From assembly GCF_000146065.2 (NCBI RefSeq), contig NC_020449.1, positions 620,001 to 684,000 on the forward strand: 64,000 bases of DNA, written 5' to 3'. A program made the translations under genes and the position numbers. This document shows positions 46,901-55,252 of the stretch, piece after piece. Numbering within the stretch: the stretch's first letter is position 1; every line of letters begins with the position of its first letter. This DNA is from Candidatus Cloacimonas acidaminovorans str. Evry (lineage in GTDB: Bacteria > Cloacimonadota > Cloacimonadia > Cloacimonadales > Cloacimonadaceae). Below the pieces are notes generated by a model, which worked only from the letters and a program-made list of their open reading frames with translations, did no database searches and was not told the DNA's origin.

Positions 46901-48201
46901 ATGATGTAAGCTCTCATAATTATCAGGTTAGCACTTGGGAAGATGAAAACGGAATTATTCGCATTCTGGGTAATGTAAAAACGGTAGGAGATAATCCCGC
47001 TTTGGCAGAATGGACTCCTGAAGAACCGTTTACAGGACCTCCCACACCTGCCAATTTAACTGTGAAACCCTTAAATGAAAGCTCTATAAAGGTTTCCTGG
47101 ACCTCTACCGGTGCTCCGGAATATGCTCTATATAGAAAAGATGAGGAAGGAAATGTAACCAGGAATATTTTAACTGGTGTTACTAGTTTTACCGATACTA
47201 ATTTGCAACAGGGCAAAGTATATAAGTATGCCATTGCTTCCTGTGACCCTTCTTATACACCAATTGAAAGTATCATAGGTCCCTGGATTGAAGGAATTCC
47301 TTTGCCTAAACCTGAATTGGTACAAATTACTTTTGCGGGACAAAAAGAATTACGCTTGTTCTTCAATCAAGAAATGCCGGGAGCTATTATCAATCCTGCC
47401 TGTTATTATGTGAGTAACGGAATGGGCAATCCTGTTTCCGCTAATAGTATTTCCGCCAATTCTGGCGTCCAATTGCGATTTAGAAATAATTTTCCTGCTA
47501 TTGATTCCCTCTTTGTTTTAGAACTTAGAAATATATATGGAATCAGTGGAGTGGAACCGGAAACCCCTTTCTATTATTTTGCCTACATAGAAGATATAAT
47601 TCCTCCCGAAATTACTGGAGTTAAGGTTTTGCCTTCCAAACAGGAAATTACTATCCAGTTCAGTGAAGAAATATCATCTTTGCCGGCTTTGTATCCTGCT
47701 AATTATAATTTACATTGCCCTAAAAACGATCCTGACAATAAAATTGTTTCTGTTTCTCATTCTGTGGATACGGTAACAATTAAGTTTGCAGAAAAGCTGA
47801 AATTCAGCAATTATGCTTATTATTTGGAAGTGAATAACATAACCGATCTGGCGGGAAACTTGATTTCACCTCAAGGTAATTTAGTTCGCTTTAGCATTCA
47901 AAACCTGGATAATCTGGAAAACTTGAATGTTTATCCCAATCCTGTTACTTCCAAACATTCACCGCAAGTTACCTTTATCAACTTTCCGGTAAATAAAAAA
48001 GGGAAAATTGCCATCTACAGCAGTAGCGGACAACTTGTTTTTCAAGATGATATAGGACCCTTTAGTGTAGAAAACAATAATATTACTTACACCTGGAATT
48101 TACGGAATAACAATCAGCGTCCTGTTTCCAGTGGAATTTATTTCTATGTAGTGGAAATGGGAGGCAAAATCAAACGCGGTAAACTTGCCATCATTAAATA
48201 A
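43987..48201 (+). CDS. Subtilisin-like (S8) secreted serine protease with sorting tail
   Basis: A 1404-residue exopeptidase with a GTG start behind AGAGG, 13 bases after the PorV-like gene. A long signal peptide (about 13-30) and a propeptide-like region (about 30-110) come first, then the S8 domain with the full catalytic triad: D149 (IVDSGM), H221 (HGTHVSG) and S379 (GTSMSAAF), plus the oxyanion Asn in ASAGNDAG. After it come Ig-like, FG-GAP-like (DYDNDGKTEI, DFNGDGHKDFF), FnIII and two Big_5-like domains. The last 85 residues form a sorting tail (LNVYPNPVTS...SGIYFYVVEMGGKIKRGKLAIIK). It is predicted active and surface-exposed or released, and may degrade extracellular protein. Confidence 0.93.
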   Translation: MKDFWTIFKLCKFWFLLLFLSLGIFVFAEITPGQLIFKTTIPVEIKGTQTGLSAFDNFLSQKGVTQIKPIKGMHQPTYYLANVSDVPPAEVLEQLSFPGIQYVQPNYLRKLHSTPNDPLYSQQYHYISSIPAAWNYTVGSNYVKIGIVDSGMLIHHPDLWQNLAINTNEIPDNGIDDDHNGYIDDWCGWDFTDAPEMAGNALGDFLDQDNDVEDENFHGTHVSGIAGAVGNNGIGVVGVCWNVGILPIRAGFRTLDNQGFLQDDDVSAAIIYATDNGCNVINMSWGDPNYSAIIADACEYAYNKGVVLVASAGNDAGPGLSYPAKLSTVISVGSINIAKQLSTFSSYGDDLDLVALGERVLSTYKLTTDEQYFYMDGTSMSAAFVTGAVALLLSLHPGLSPAEVKARLISATDDLAPVGFDIRTGHGLLNVKKLLDNLDPPFLEITSPQDQLGISGSVPIIGSVYGSDFANYTVAYKKEKDQNDTNWKDVTEHIETLTKYSQPVHNDTLAIFYLPNNFPEGKYLLRLQYEKTLHNMNRYNIYRTVIVDRTPPVLRTETISYFTRWTKLNLEYYVAANFDEIVNTQLKITASDGLIYNVYSSLADSIQIWKLPSSIPEGMIDVQFIATNIAGLTFVSDIFTNFLNIHYYLIPQYGYTKEIIGPPQKPLLRKRDYNGNGIAEYVAMEIPASGYGSVKAFEPYPGGHIVTNDFGDSFWPLDIGSTYTTGSKSELLLLRGENAEMWLTPIGGNYPSNCNDSLVIALDTGIAGGVMADYDNDGKTEILLVKNLPAERVIQAYKRVSSGALAPRNTISNPTSTYSRNNFVPTIIVDNFDGDNYPDILCADTDGDVMIFEIINATQHQLCWTTRLPIGNTYSLTAGDFNGDGHKDFFVAGYVTDIVNQNLNFWLGEGFRNIGNNNYTSMGSIMFNEVSSMNSITSDDLDQDGCDEIILAITPNLYVLKYINGKFVPIFYDVSSHNYQVSTWEDENGIIRILGNVKTVGDNPALAEWTPEEPFTGPPTPANLTVKPLNESSIKVSWTSTGAPEYALYRKDEEGNVTRNILTGVTSFTDTNLQQGKVYKYAIASCDPSYTPIESIIGPWIEGIPLPKPELVQITFAGQKELRLFFNQEMPGAIINPACYYVSNGMGNPVSANSISANSGVQLRFRNNFPAIDSLFVLELRNIYGISGVEPETPFYYFAYIEDIIPPEITGVKVLPSKQEITIQFSEEISSLPALYPANYNLHCPKNDPDNKIVSVSHSVDTVTIKFAEKLKFSNYAYYLEVNNITDLAGNLISPQGNLVRFSIQNLDNLENLNVYPNPVTSKHSPQVTFINFPVNKKGKIAIYSSSGQLVFQDDIGPFSVENNNITYTWNLRNNNQRPVSSGIYFYVVEMGGKIKRGKLAIIK

Positions 48202-48240
48202 ATATTGTAGTAAATAATGCTTACACGGAATTAGGATTAT

Positions 48241-48600
48241 ATGTTTTGGAAGGTAATTGCTGCCATATTTTGTTCTCCAGTGTTTACCCTTATTTTGTGC
48301 ATAATTTTCCTTCTGCTGAACATTTTGGATGGGCATTCTACTTATTTGGTGCTGAAACCGGATAAATATCACCGAGAAAAAAATCCCCTTGCCCGCTGGG
48401 TTTTCCAAAAACTGAAAATCCCTGCCGGTATAATTATTTTCAAGACCATTTTGATGAGTATTCTGATTTTGGCTATTGCTTATTTTACTGCCTGGGAACC
48501 GTTAACCGTTAATATTGCAATGCTTATTGCAGACCTTCTTTTTCTGGTTGTTGTTTTGCATAACTATCATCTTTATTTTCGTTTATCCCGAAAAGAATAA
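48241..48600 (+). CDS. DUF5658-like small membrane protein
   Basis: A 119-residue protein with three hydrophobic helices (about 9-30, 61-83 and 88-110). The first ends in LLNILDGHSTYLVL and the loop has REKNPLARWVF, the NxLDxxxT ... E-x-NP pattern of DUF5658 proteins. AGGA precedes the ATG, 39 bases after the S8 gene. Function unknown. Array 4 begins 15 bases after its stop codon. Confidence 0.72.
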   Translation: MFWKVIAAIFCSPVFTLILCIIFLLLNILDGHSTYLVLKPDKYHREKNPLARWVFQKLKIPAGIIIFKTILMSILILAIAYFTAWEPLTVNIAMLIADLLFLVVVLHNYHLYFRLSRKE

Positions 48601-48615
48601 ATTTGTTGGGTGGAG

Positions 48616-50534
48616 TTTTGACTCTAAACCGACTCTTTTACGGTTGCAACTATATTATGAGGCAACAGGAAATGTTATTCGTTGCCTTCTACTTTCAAAG
48701 CTGAAGCTCGGTTTAGAGTTAAAACAAAAGCAATGCCGGTGTTTGAAGAAATAGTGCATTGCTGTTACCAGTGTGCTTTTTTTGTTTTTTCGCGATGGTG
48801 GAATTTGTGAGTTCGTTTTAGCTCGGTTGTAAGTGTGCTTGCTTCTTGTTTTTTCGTGACCGCGGAATTCGTGAGTTCGTTTTAGCTCGGTTGTAAGGGT
48901 GCAGGGTTCTTGTTTTAACTCACAATTTTGAAATGAAGAGACCAAATGTAGTTCGGTTGCCAGTGTTTGTAATTTGAAGGTTGTGGTTTCTGTGATGGCT
49001 GTGGCAAAATTGTAAGTCAAAACAAGCATCGCGGTGGAGTTTTGACTCTAAACCGACTCTTTTACGGTTGCAACTATATTTTGAGGCAACAGGAAATGTT
49101 ATTCGTTGCCTTCAACTTTTGCAGCTGAAGCTCGGTTTAGAGTTAAAACAAAAGTGTCCCCCGAAGCCACAAATTCTGAACAATTCCTACCCCACCTTTC
49201 TGGAGCGAAAAAATACTTTCTTTCACGATGGTGGAATTCGTGAGTTTGTTGTAGCTCGGTTGTAAGTGTGCTTGTTTCTTGTTTTTCCGTAACCGTGGAA
49301 TTCGTAAGTTTGTTGTAGCTCGGTTGACGGTATGTAGAGTTCTTGTTTTTTCGTGACCGCGGAATTTGAGGGTTTGTTGCAGCTCGGTTGTAAGGGTGCT
49401 TGCTTCTTGTTTTAACTCACAATTTTGAAATGAAGAGACCAAATGTAGTTCGGTTGCCAGTGTTTGTAATTTGAGGGTTGTGGTTTCTGTGATGGCTGTG
49501 GCAAAATTGTAAGTCAAAACGGTACCCTGGTGGAGTTTTGACTCTAAACCGACCCTTTTGTGTTTGCAACTATATTTTGAGGTAACAGGAAATGTTATTC
49601 ATTGCCTTCAACTTTAACAGCTGAAGCTCGGTTTAGAGTTAAAACAAAAGTGTCCCCCGAAGCCACAAATTCTGAACAATTCCACCCCACCTTTCTGGAG
49701 CGAAAAAATACTTTCTTTCACGATGCCGGTGTTTGAAAAAATAGTGTATTGCTATTGCCAGTTTGCTTTTTTTTGTTTTTTCGTGACCGCGGAATTTGAT
49801 GGTTTGTTGTAGTTTGGTTGTAAGGGTGCAGGGTTCTTGTTTTTTCGTGACCGCGGAATTTGTGGGTTTGTTGTAGCTCGGCTGTAAGGGTGCTTGCTTC
49901 TTGTTTTAACTCACAATTTTTTGATTAGGAAACAAGTTATAGCTCAGTTGCAAGTGAAAATGTTCGTGGGATGTGGTTTTCTGGAAGGCAAGTGAAAATT
50001 GTAAGTCAAAACGGTGCCCGGGTGGAGTTTTGACTCTAAACCGACCCTTTTGCGTTTGCAACTATATTTTGAGGCAACAGGAAATGTTATTCATTGCCTT
50101 CAACTTTCACAGCTGAAGCTCGGTTTAGAGTTAAAACAAAAGTGCCTTCCGAAGCCACAAATTCCAAACAATTCCTACCTCACATTTCTGGAGTGAAAAA
50201 ATACTTTCTTTCACGATGCCGGTGTTTGAAGAAATAGTGTATTGCTGTTGTCAGTTTGCTTTTTTCTTGTTTTTTCGTGACTGCGGAATTTGATGGTTTG
50301 TTGTAGTTTGGTTGTAAGGGTGCAAGGTTCTTGTTTTTTCGTGACCGCGGAATTCGTGGGTTCGTTGTAGCTCGGTTGTAAGTGTGCTTGCTTCTTGTTT
50401 TAACTCACAATTTTTTAATTCGAAAACAAGTTATAGCTCAGTTGCAAGTGAAAATGTTCGTGGGATGTGGTTTTCTGGAAGGCAAGTGAAAATTGTAAGT
50501 CAAAACGGTGCCCGTGTGAAGTTAAAACAAAAGA
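48616..50534. repeat. Palindromic repeat array 4 (family 1)
   Basis: A and B elements as in array 1, somewhat diverged (ACTCTTTTACGG in A; TTTTTCGTGACCGCGGAATT linkers). A copies begin near 48616, 49038, 49533 and 50023; B copies begin near 48905, 49407, 49900 and 50395. Period is about 420-500 bp. It ends with a bare right tip (GAAGTTAAAACAAAAG) at about 50518-50534, right before the leader of the next secreted-protein gene. Confidence 0.9.
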
Positions 50535-50671
50535 AAAGTAAGTTTTTCTTGACAGTATTGCAGGTATAATTATCAGGTAAAAAAAGTTTGTTTTCCACAT
50601 AGAAATTATTATGGAACAGACAAGATTAGGTGTCTATAATATTAAATTACTTAACAAGAAAAGGAGACGCT

Positions 50672-53600
50672 ATGAAAGCACAAATTTACAAACTCCTTCT
50701 TCTACTGATATTTTCAGTAACAGCGATTGCTGCATTTTCTACGGTAAGCGAATATTCTTTTGCTTCAACATTAGGAACTTTTACTGAAATCAGTGGAGGA
50801 ACTATTCACGGCACCAGTGCGAATGACAATGAATGTTTCTTAGCCATTCCGCTGGGCTTTACTTTCACCTATAACGGTGTTGATTATACAACAATCAGCA
50901 TCGCTTCCAACGGTTTTATCGCGATGGGGGATACTGTAGTAACAAGTAATGTTCCGATCAGTTCTAATACTTCCACCAATAATGTGATAGCTGTTCTTGC
51001 TCGCGATATCAAATCCAGAGCAGATGGAACTTTAATGTCTTTAAGCAGTGGCACTGCACCCAATCGTGTTTTTACTATTCAGTGGAAAAATTGGAGGCGA
51101 ACTCCTACTGCCACAGCTAATGATGATTTTACTTTTCAAATTCAACTTCAGGAAAACGGTAACAACGTGGTCTTTGTTTACGGACCCTTTACTGCTGTAA
51201 CTGCTGCTACTTCTGCCACTGTGCAGGTTGGCTTAAGAGGTGATTCCAATAATGACTTCAATAACCGTTTAACTACTACGGACTGGTCTGCAACAACAGC
51301 CGGAACCGCTAATAACAGCACCTGCACTTTAAGCGCTACAGTATTTCCTGCTAACGGATTAACCTTTACTTTCACTCCTCCCATAACTGGAGAACCACCT
51401 TTAGCGGCTCAAAATCCTCATCCTGCCAATGGAGCTATTAATGTGCCCATAGCTACAAACCTCAGCTGGAATTCCGGAGGTGGAATTGTTGATGGTTATA
51501 AGGTCTATTTTGGCACGGATAATCCTCCTACCAATATAGTTAATGGAACCACACAGACAGTAACTGTATATGATCCTGTTAATGATTTAACATACAGCAC
51601 TACCTATTACTGGAAAATTGTTCCCTATAATCAATTTGGGGATGCAGTTGACTGTCCTGTCTGGAGTTTTACTGTTTTAGCTGATCCCACAGTTACTACT
51701 TATCCCTACGAGCAAAACTTTGATTCAGTTACTCCTCCTGATTTAGCTTTGGGTTGGACAGTTATTAATGCCAATAATGATACCTATACCTGGCAGTCCT
51801 ATAATGGCAATAGTCAAACATCTCCCAATTCTATGCGCATCCGTTATAATTCTACATTAGCAATGGATGACTGGTTATTTACTCCTCCCCTTGTCTTTAC
51901 AAATACTCATAATTACAAAATAAAATTTTACTACTGTAGTTCAAGTGCCACTTATCCAGAAAAGCTTTCTGTTTATTGGGGAACAACTCCTGCAGTGGCA
52001 AGTATGACAAATCTCCTTTGGGAAAATTTGAACATCATCAATACTGCTTATGAAGCAGCAGAAATTATTATGCCTGCAGTAACCGGAGGAACTTATTACA
52101 TAGGTTTTCATGGTCATAGTGATGCCGATAGATTCTATCTCTATATAGATACTTTCAGCGTATCCGATATAGTAGAACAGATAAATCCACCTCAAAATCT
52201 TACTGCTACCATTCAAAATTATTACAATGTCCATTTAGCTTGGCAGGCACCTGTTTCCTCTTTTGGCACAAGAGACCTTCTTGGCTATAAGGTTTATCGG
52301 GATGGCTCTTTAATTAACACTATTAGTAATCCTGCTACTCTTACTTATGATGATTTGGGCTTAGAAGTTGGCACTTACAGCTATACAGTTACTGCTTATT
52401 ATACAACTGGTGAATCAGTTCCTGCGGGTCCTGTAAGTGTAGAAATTGTTGCTCCACTTGATCCGCCTCTGAATTTAACTGCTACAGTGCAGAACAATAC
52501 TAATGTCTTTCTGGATTGGGATGCTCCAAGTGTAATTCCTCCTCCTACAAGTTTTAATGATAGCTTTGAGAGTTACGAGAATTTCACTATTAATTTTGCT
52601 CCCTGGACTTTAGTGGATGTTGACCAAAGCACAACTTATGGAATGCAAGGCATTTCCTGGACTAATGCTTATGCGGCACAAGCATATATTATTTTTAATC
52701 CGAGTGCCACGACACCTGCTATAACTGATTTGACAGCTCATACTGGTAATAAAATGGCTGCCTGTTTTGCTTCTACTGTTCCTCCGAATAATGATTGGAT
52801 GATTACCCCCCAACTTTCTATAACTGCAGGCAATGTGCTAAAATTCTGGGCAAGAAGTTATACCGAGCAATATGGTTTGGAACGCTTTAAAGTCGGTGTT
52901 TCAACTACTGGAACAACACCTGCAAATTTCACTATAATTAGCGGAACAACCTATATACAAGCACCGGTTACCTGGACAGAATATACTTATGATTTAAGCA
53001 GCTATGCAGGACAAAATGTCTACATTGGTATTCAATGTGTTTCCAATGATGCCTTTATCTTCTTGGTTGATGATGTCTTTATCGGCACTCCTACCACAGC
53101 AAAAAGCTATCCTTATGTAGCTTCCGTTTCTGGAACTATTGAAAGAGTAAAGGGTGTTTCGGTTCCCACTATTAGACAAGAGACAAAAAATAATGACCGT
53201 GCCCTTTTGGGCTATAAGGTCTATCGTAATGGAACATTAATTTCTACTATAAATAATCCTGCTACGACTGACTATACTGATCTTGATCTTGCCAACGGAA
53301 CTTATAATTATGGTGTAACTGCACTATATACTACTGGGGAATCAGTTCCCGCAACTGTAAGTGTAACTATCAATTATCAGCCCACACCTGCATTCTTTAC
53401 AGATGATTTTGAGAGCTATGCTAATTTCGTTACTACCTTTGCTCCTTGGACTACGGTTGATGTTGATCTTGCTGATACTTATGGCATTCAGGATGTTGAT
53501 TTTCCCGGAAGCGGAGATGCTATGGCATATATCATCTTTAATCCTTCAGCAACAGTTCCTCCTTTAACTACATTAACTGCTCACAGCGGTTCTAAAATGC

Positions 53601-54250
53601 CTGCCAGTTTTGCTGCAACGACACCTCCTAATAATGACTGGATGATTAGCCCGCGTGTGTTTTTAGGAACAGGGTCATTCGTTAAGTTTTATGCCAGAAG
53701 TTACACTGCACAATATGGACTGGAACGATTCAAAGTTGGGGTTTCTACTACTACGCCTAATCCTGCAAACTTCCAATTTGTTTCCGGCGCAACTTATGTA
53801 CAGGCACCTGTCACTTGGACTGAATATACTTACGACCTATCCAGTTATGATAATCAAAATGTTTATATTGGAATTCAATGTCTTTCCAACGATGCCTTTA
53901 TCTTCTTTGTTGACGATGTAAGCATTCATGGAGTAAATGGATATGATAATAATGATAACAATGCTCCTGTTGTCCAAACTGAGCTGAAAGGAAATTATCC
54001 CAATCCATTCAATCCAGAAACCACTATTGCCTATAGCGTTAAAGAACATATTCCCGTAAATATTGAAATTTATAACATTAAGGGTCAGAAAGTTAAAACC
54101 CTGGTTAACGAAACAAAAGCTCCTGGTAATTATACCGCTGTATGGAGAGGACTGGATGATAATAACCATCCTGTGTCCAGCGGAGTGTATTTCTTTAAAA
54201 TGAATGCTGGTAAATATAGCAGCACGAAGAAAATGATAATGATGAAATAA
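50672..54250 (+). CDS. Large secreted adhesin-like protein with sorting tail, 1192 residues
   Basis: The start is the ATG at 50672, with AGGAG 5 bases upstream; a longer frame from 50630 adds 14 residues without support. Signal peptide (MKAQIYKLLLLLIFSVTAIA), an N-terminal beta domain (YSFASTLGTFTEISGG...NGFIAMGD, about 25-245), a FnIII domain, a choice-of-anchor J domain (DSVTPPDLALGWTVINANND), FnIII, then two near-duplicate J domains (FTINFAPWTLVDVDQ and FVTTFAPWTTVDVDL), each followed or preceded by FnIII (LLGYKVYRDG; LLGYKVYRNG). The type A sorting tail is NYPNPFNPETTIAYSV...SSGVYFFKMNAG...KKMIMMK. It is probably surface-displayed through the type-IX-like route. Ligand unknown. Confidence 0.88.
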   Translation: MKAQIYKLLLLLIFSVTAIAAFSTVSEYSFASTLGTFTEISGGTIHGTSANDNECFLAIPLGFTFTYNGVDYTTISIASNGFIAMGDTVVTSNVPISSNTSTNNVIAVLARDIKSRADGTLMSLSSGTAPNRVFTIQWKNWRRTPTATANDDFTFQIQLQENGNNVVFVYGPFTAVTAATSATVQVGLRGDSNNDFNNRLTTTDWSATTAGTANNSTCTLSATVFPANGLTFTFTPPITGEPPLAAQNPHPANGAINVPIATNLSWNSGGGIVDGYKVYFGTDNPPTNIVNGTTQTVTVYDPVNDLTYSTTYYWKIVPYNQFGDAVDCPVWSFTVLADPTVTTYPYEQNFDSVTPPDLALGWTVINANNDTYTWQSYNGNSQTSPNSMRIRYNSTLAMDDWLFTPPLVFTNTHNYKIKFYYCSSSATYPEKLSVYWGTTPAVASMTNLLWENLNIINTAYEAAEIIMPAVTGGTYYIGFHGHSDADRFYLYIDTFSVSDIVEQINPPQNLTATIQNYYNVHLAWQAPVSSFGTRDLLGYKVYRDGSLINTISNPATLTYDDLGLEVGTYSYTVTAYYTTGESVPAGPVSVEIVAPLDPPLNLTATVQNNTNVFLDWDAPSVIPPPTSFNDSFESYENFTINFAPWTLVDVDQSTTYGMQGISWTNAYAAQAYIIFNPSATTPAITDLTAHTGNKMAACFASTVPPNNDWMITPQLSITAGNVLKFWARSYTEQYGLERFKVGVSTTGTTPANFTIISGTTYIQAPVTWTEYTYDLSSYAGQNVYIGIQCVSNDAFIFLVDDVFIGTPTTAKSYPYVASVSGTIERVKGVSVPTIRQETKNNDRALLGYKVYRNGTLISTINNPATTDYTDLDLANGTYNYGVTALYTTGESVPATVSVTINYQPTPAFFTDDFESYANFVTTFAPWTTVDVDLADTYGIQDVDFPGSGDAMAYIIFNPSATVPPLTTLTAHSGSKMPASFAATTPPNNDWMISPRVFLGTGSFVKFYARSYTAQYGLERFKVGVSTTTPNPANFQFVSGATYVQAPVTWTEYTYDLSSYDNQNVYIGIQCLSNDAFIFFVDDVSIHGVNGYDNNDNNAPVVQTELKGNYPNPFNPETTIAYSVKEHIPVNIEIYNIKGQKVKTLVNETKAPGNYTAVWRGLDDNNHPVSSGVYFFKMNAGKYSSTKKMIMMK

Positions 54251-54291
54251 ATGTAGAATGAAATAGTAAGATAAGAAATAAGATATATAGA

Positions 54292-54320
54292 CGGAGGACG
54301 TTGTTCCTCCGCCTTTTTTT
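54292..54320 (+). terminator. Rho-independent terminator after the 1192-residue gene
   Basis: Stem CGGAGGA/TCCTCCG with a 6-base loop, followed by seven Ts (54314-54320), 41 bases past the stop codon. Confidence 0.92.
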
Positions 54321-54334
54321 GTAGTTTATTAAAG

Positions 54335-54810
54335 TCAGGGCTGGTTTCACGCAGATTACGCAGATTACGCAGATTTAAAAATAATAGGTAAGGGAGGAAC
54401 AGGATTATAGGGATAATTAGGATTTTTATTATCTATAATGACCAACCTGTATGCGTTAGATATTGAAAAATTAAATTATATAGGTTAAAATATATAAGCA
54501 CTGGAATAACAAAAACACAGGAATGGTAGAAACCAGGAATGAAGACGGCTGGTTTCACGCAGATTACGCAGATTACGCAGATTTAAAAATAATAGGTAAG
54601 GGATGAACAGGATTATAAGGATAATTAGGATTTTTATTATCTATGATGACCAACCTGTATGAATTAGATATTGAAAAATTAAATTATATAGGTTAAAATA
54701 TATAAGCGCTGGAATAACAAAAACGCTGTAATGATAAAAATGCTGTAATGATAAAAACACTGTAATGACAAAAACGCTGTAATGATAAAAACACAGGAAT
54801 GGCAAAGGGA
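54335..54810. repeat. About 175-bp direct repeat plus an 18-bp tandem repeat
   Basis: 54341-54514 and 54548-54722 are near-identical (CTGGTTTCACGCAGATTACG, then ATGACCAACCTGTATG and TAGATATTGAAAAATTAAAT). The second copy runs into four to five units of CTGTAATGATAAAAAC (54722-54800). No gene seen. Confidence 0.88.
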
Positions 54811-55152
54811 AGAAATTATAGAAACAAAGGCATAAATCCGATTTTTTCAATCTAAAAATAATCTAATCTCCTGAAGAAACTTTCAGTTTTTAGGCAAATC
54901 GGAATTATCCAGCTCTTTTTCTCCTCACTGTATTATTTAGAATATAAAAATCCTGATAATCCCTATAATCCTGTTCATCCCATACCTATTCTCATTTTTA
55001 ATCTGCGTCATCTGCGAAATCTGCGTGAGCCCTTTTTTTCATTCTCCTATTACTCGCCGGGTTGAAACCCTTCTATAATAGTTGTCGTTCCTACGGAACT
55101 TGTTCTCCGTAATCTGATTGTCGGGGAAACGACAGAATACCTTTCTGCCAGA
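54811..55152. other. Intergenic stretch with dispersed repeats
   Basis: No gene seen. It contains AATCCTGATAATCCCTATAA and TCTGCGTCATCTGCGAAATC repeats (54950-55030), a CGGGTTGAAACCC hairpin with TTCTATAATA (55060-55080) and a TTCCTACGGAA hairpin (55087-55098). The last two also occur at 37748-37840 in the opposite orientation. Confidence 0.6.
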
Positions 55153-55188
55153 TAAAAAAGTAGTCGGAGCTTTTTTAAGAGCTCCGAC
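55153..55188 (-). terminator. Rho-independent terminator after the frameshifted adhesin gene
   Basis: Stem GTCGGAGC/GCTCCGAC (55163-55188). On the minus strand it is followed by TTTTTT (55159-55154). Confidence 0.88.
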
Positions 55189-55252
55189 CACTATATCACT
55201 TGTTAACTTGTTAACCTTCAAACTAACTTGCTAACCAGTTAACCCGTTAACT

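Noticed and set aside
50549-50570. TTGACA followed by TATAAT before the 1192-residue gene
   Set aside because: The spacer is only 10 bases, too short for a sigma70 promoter.
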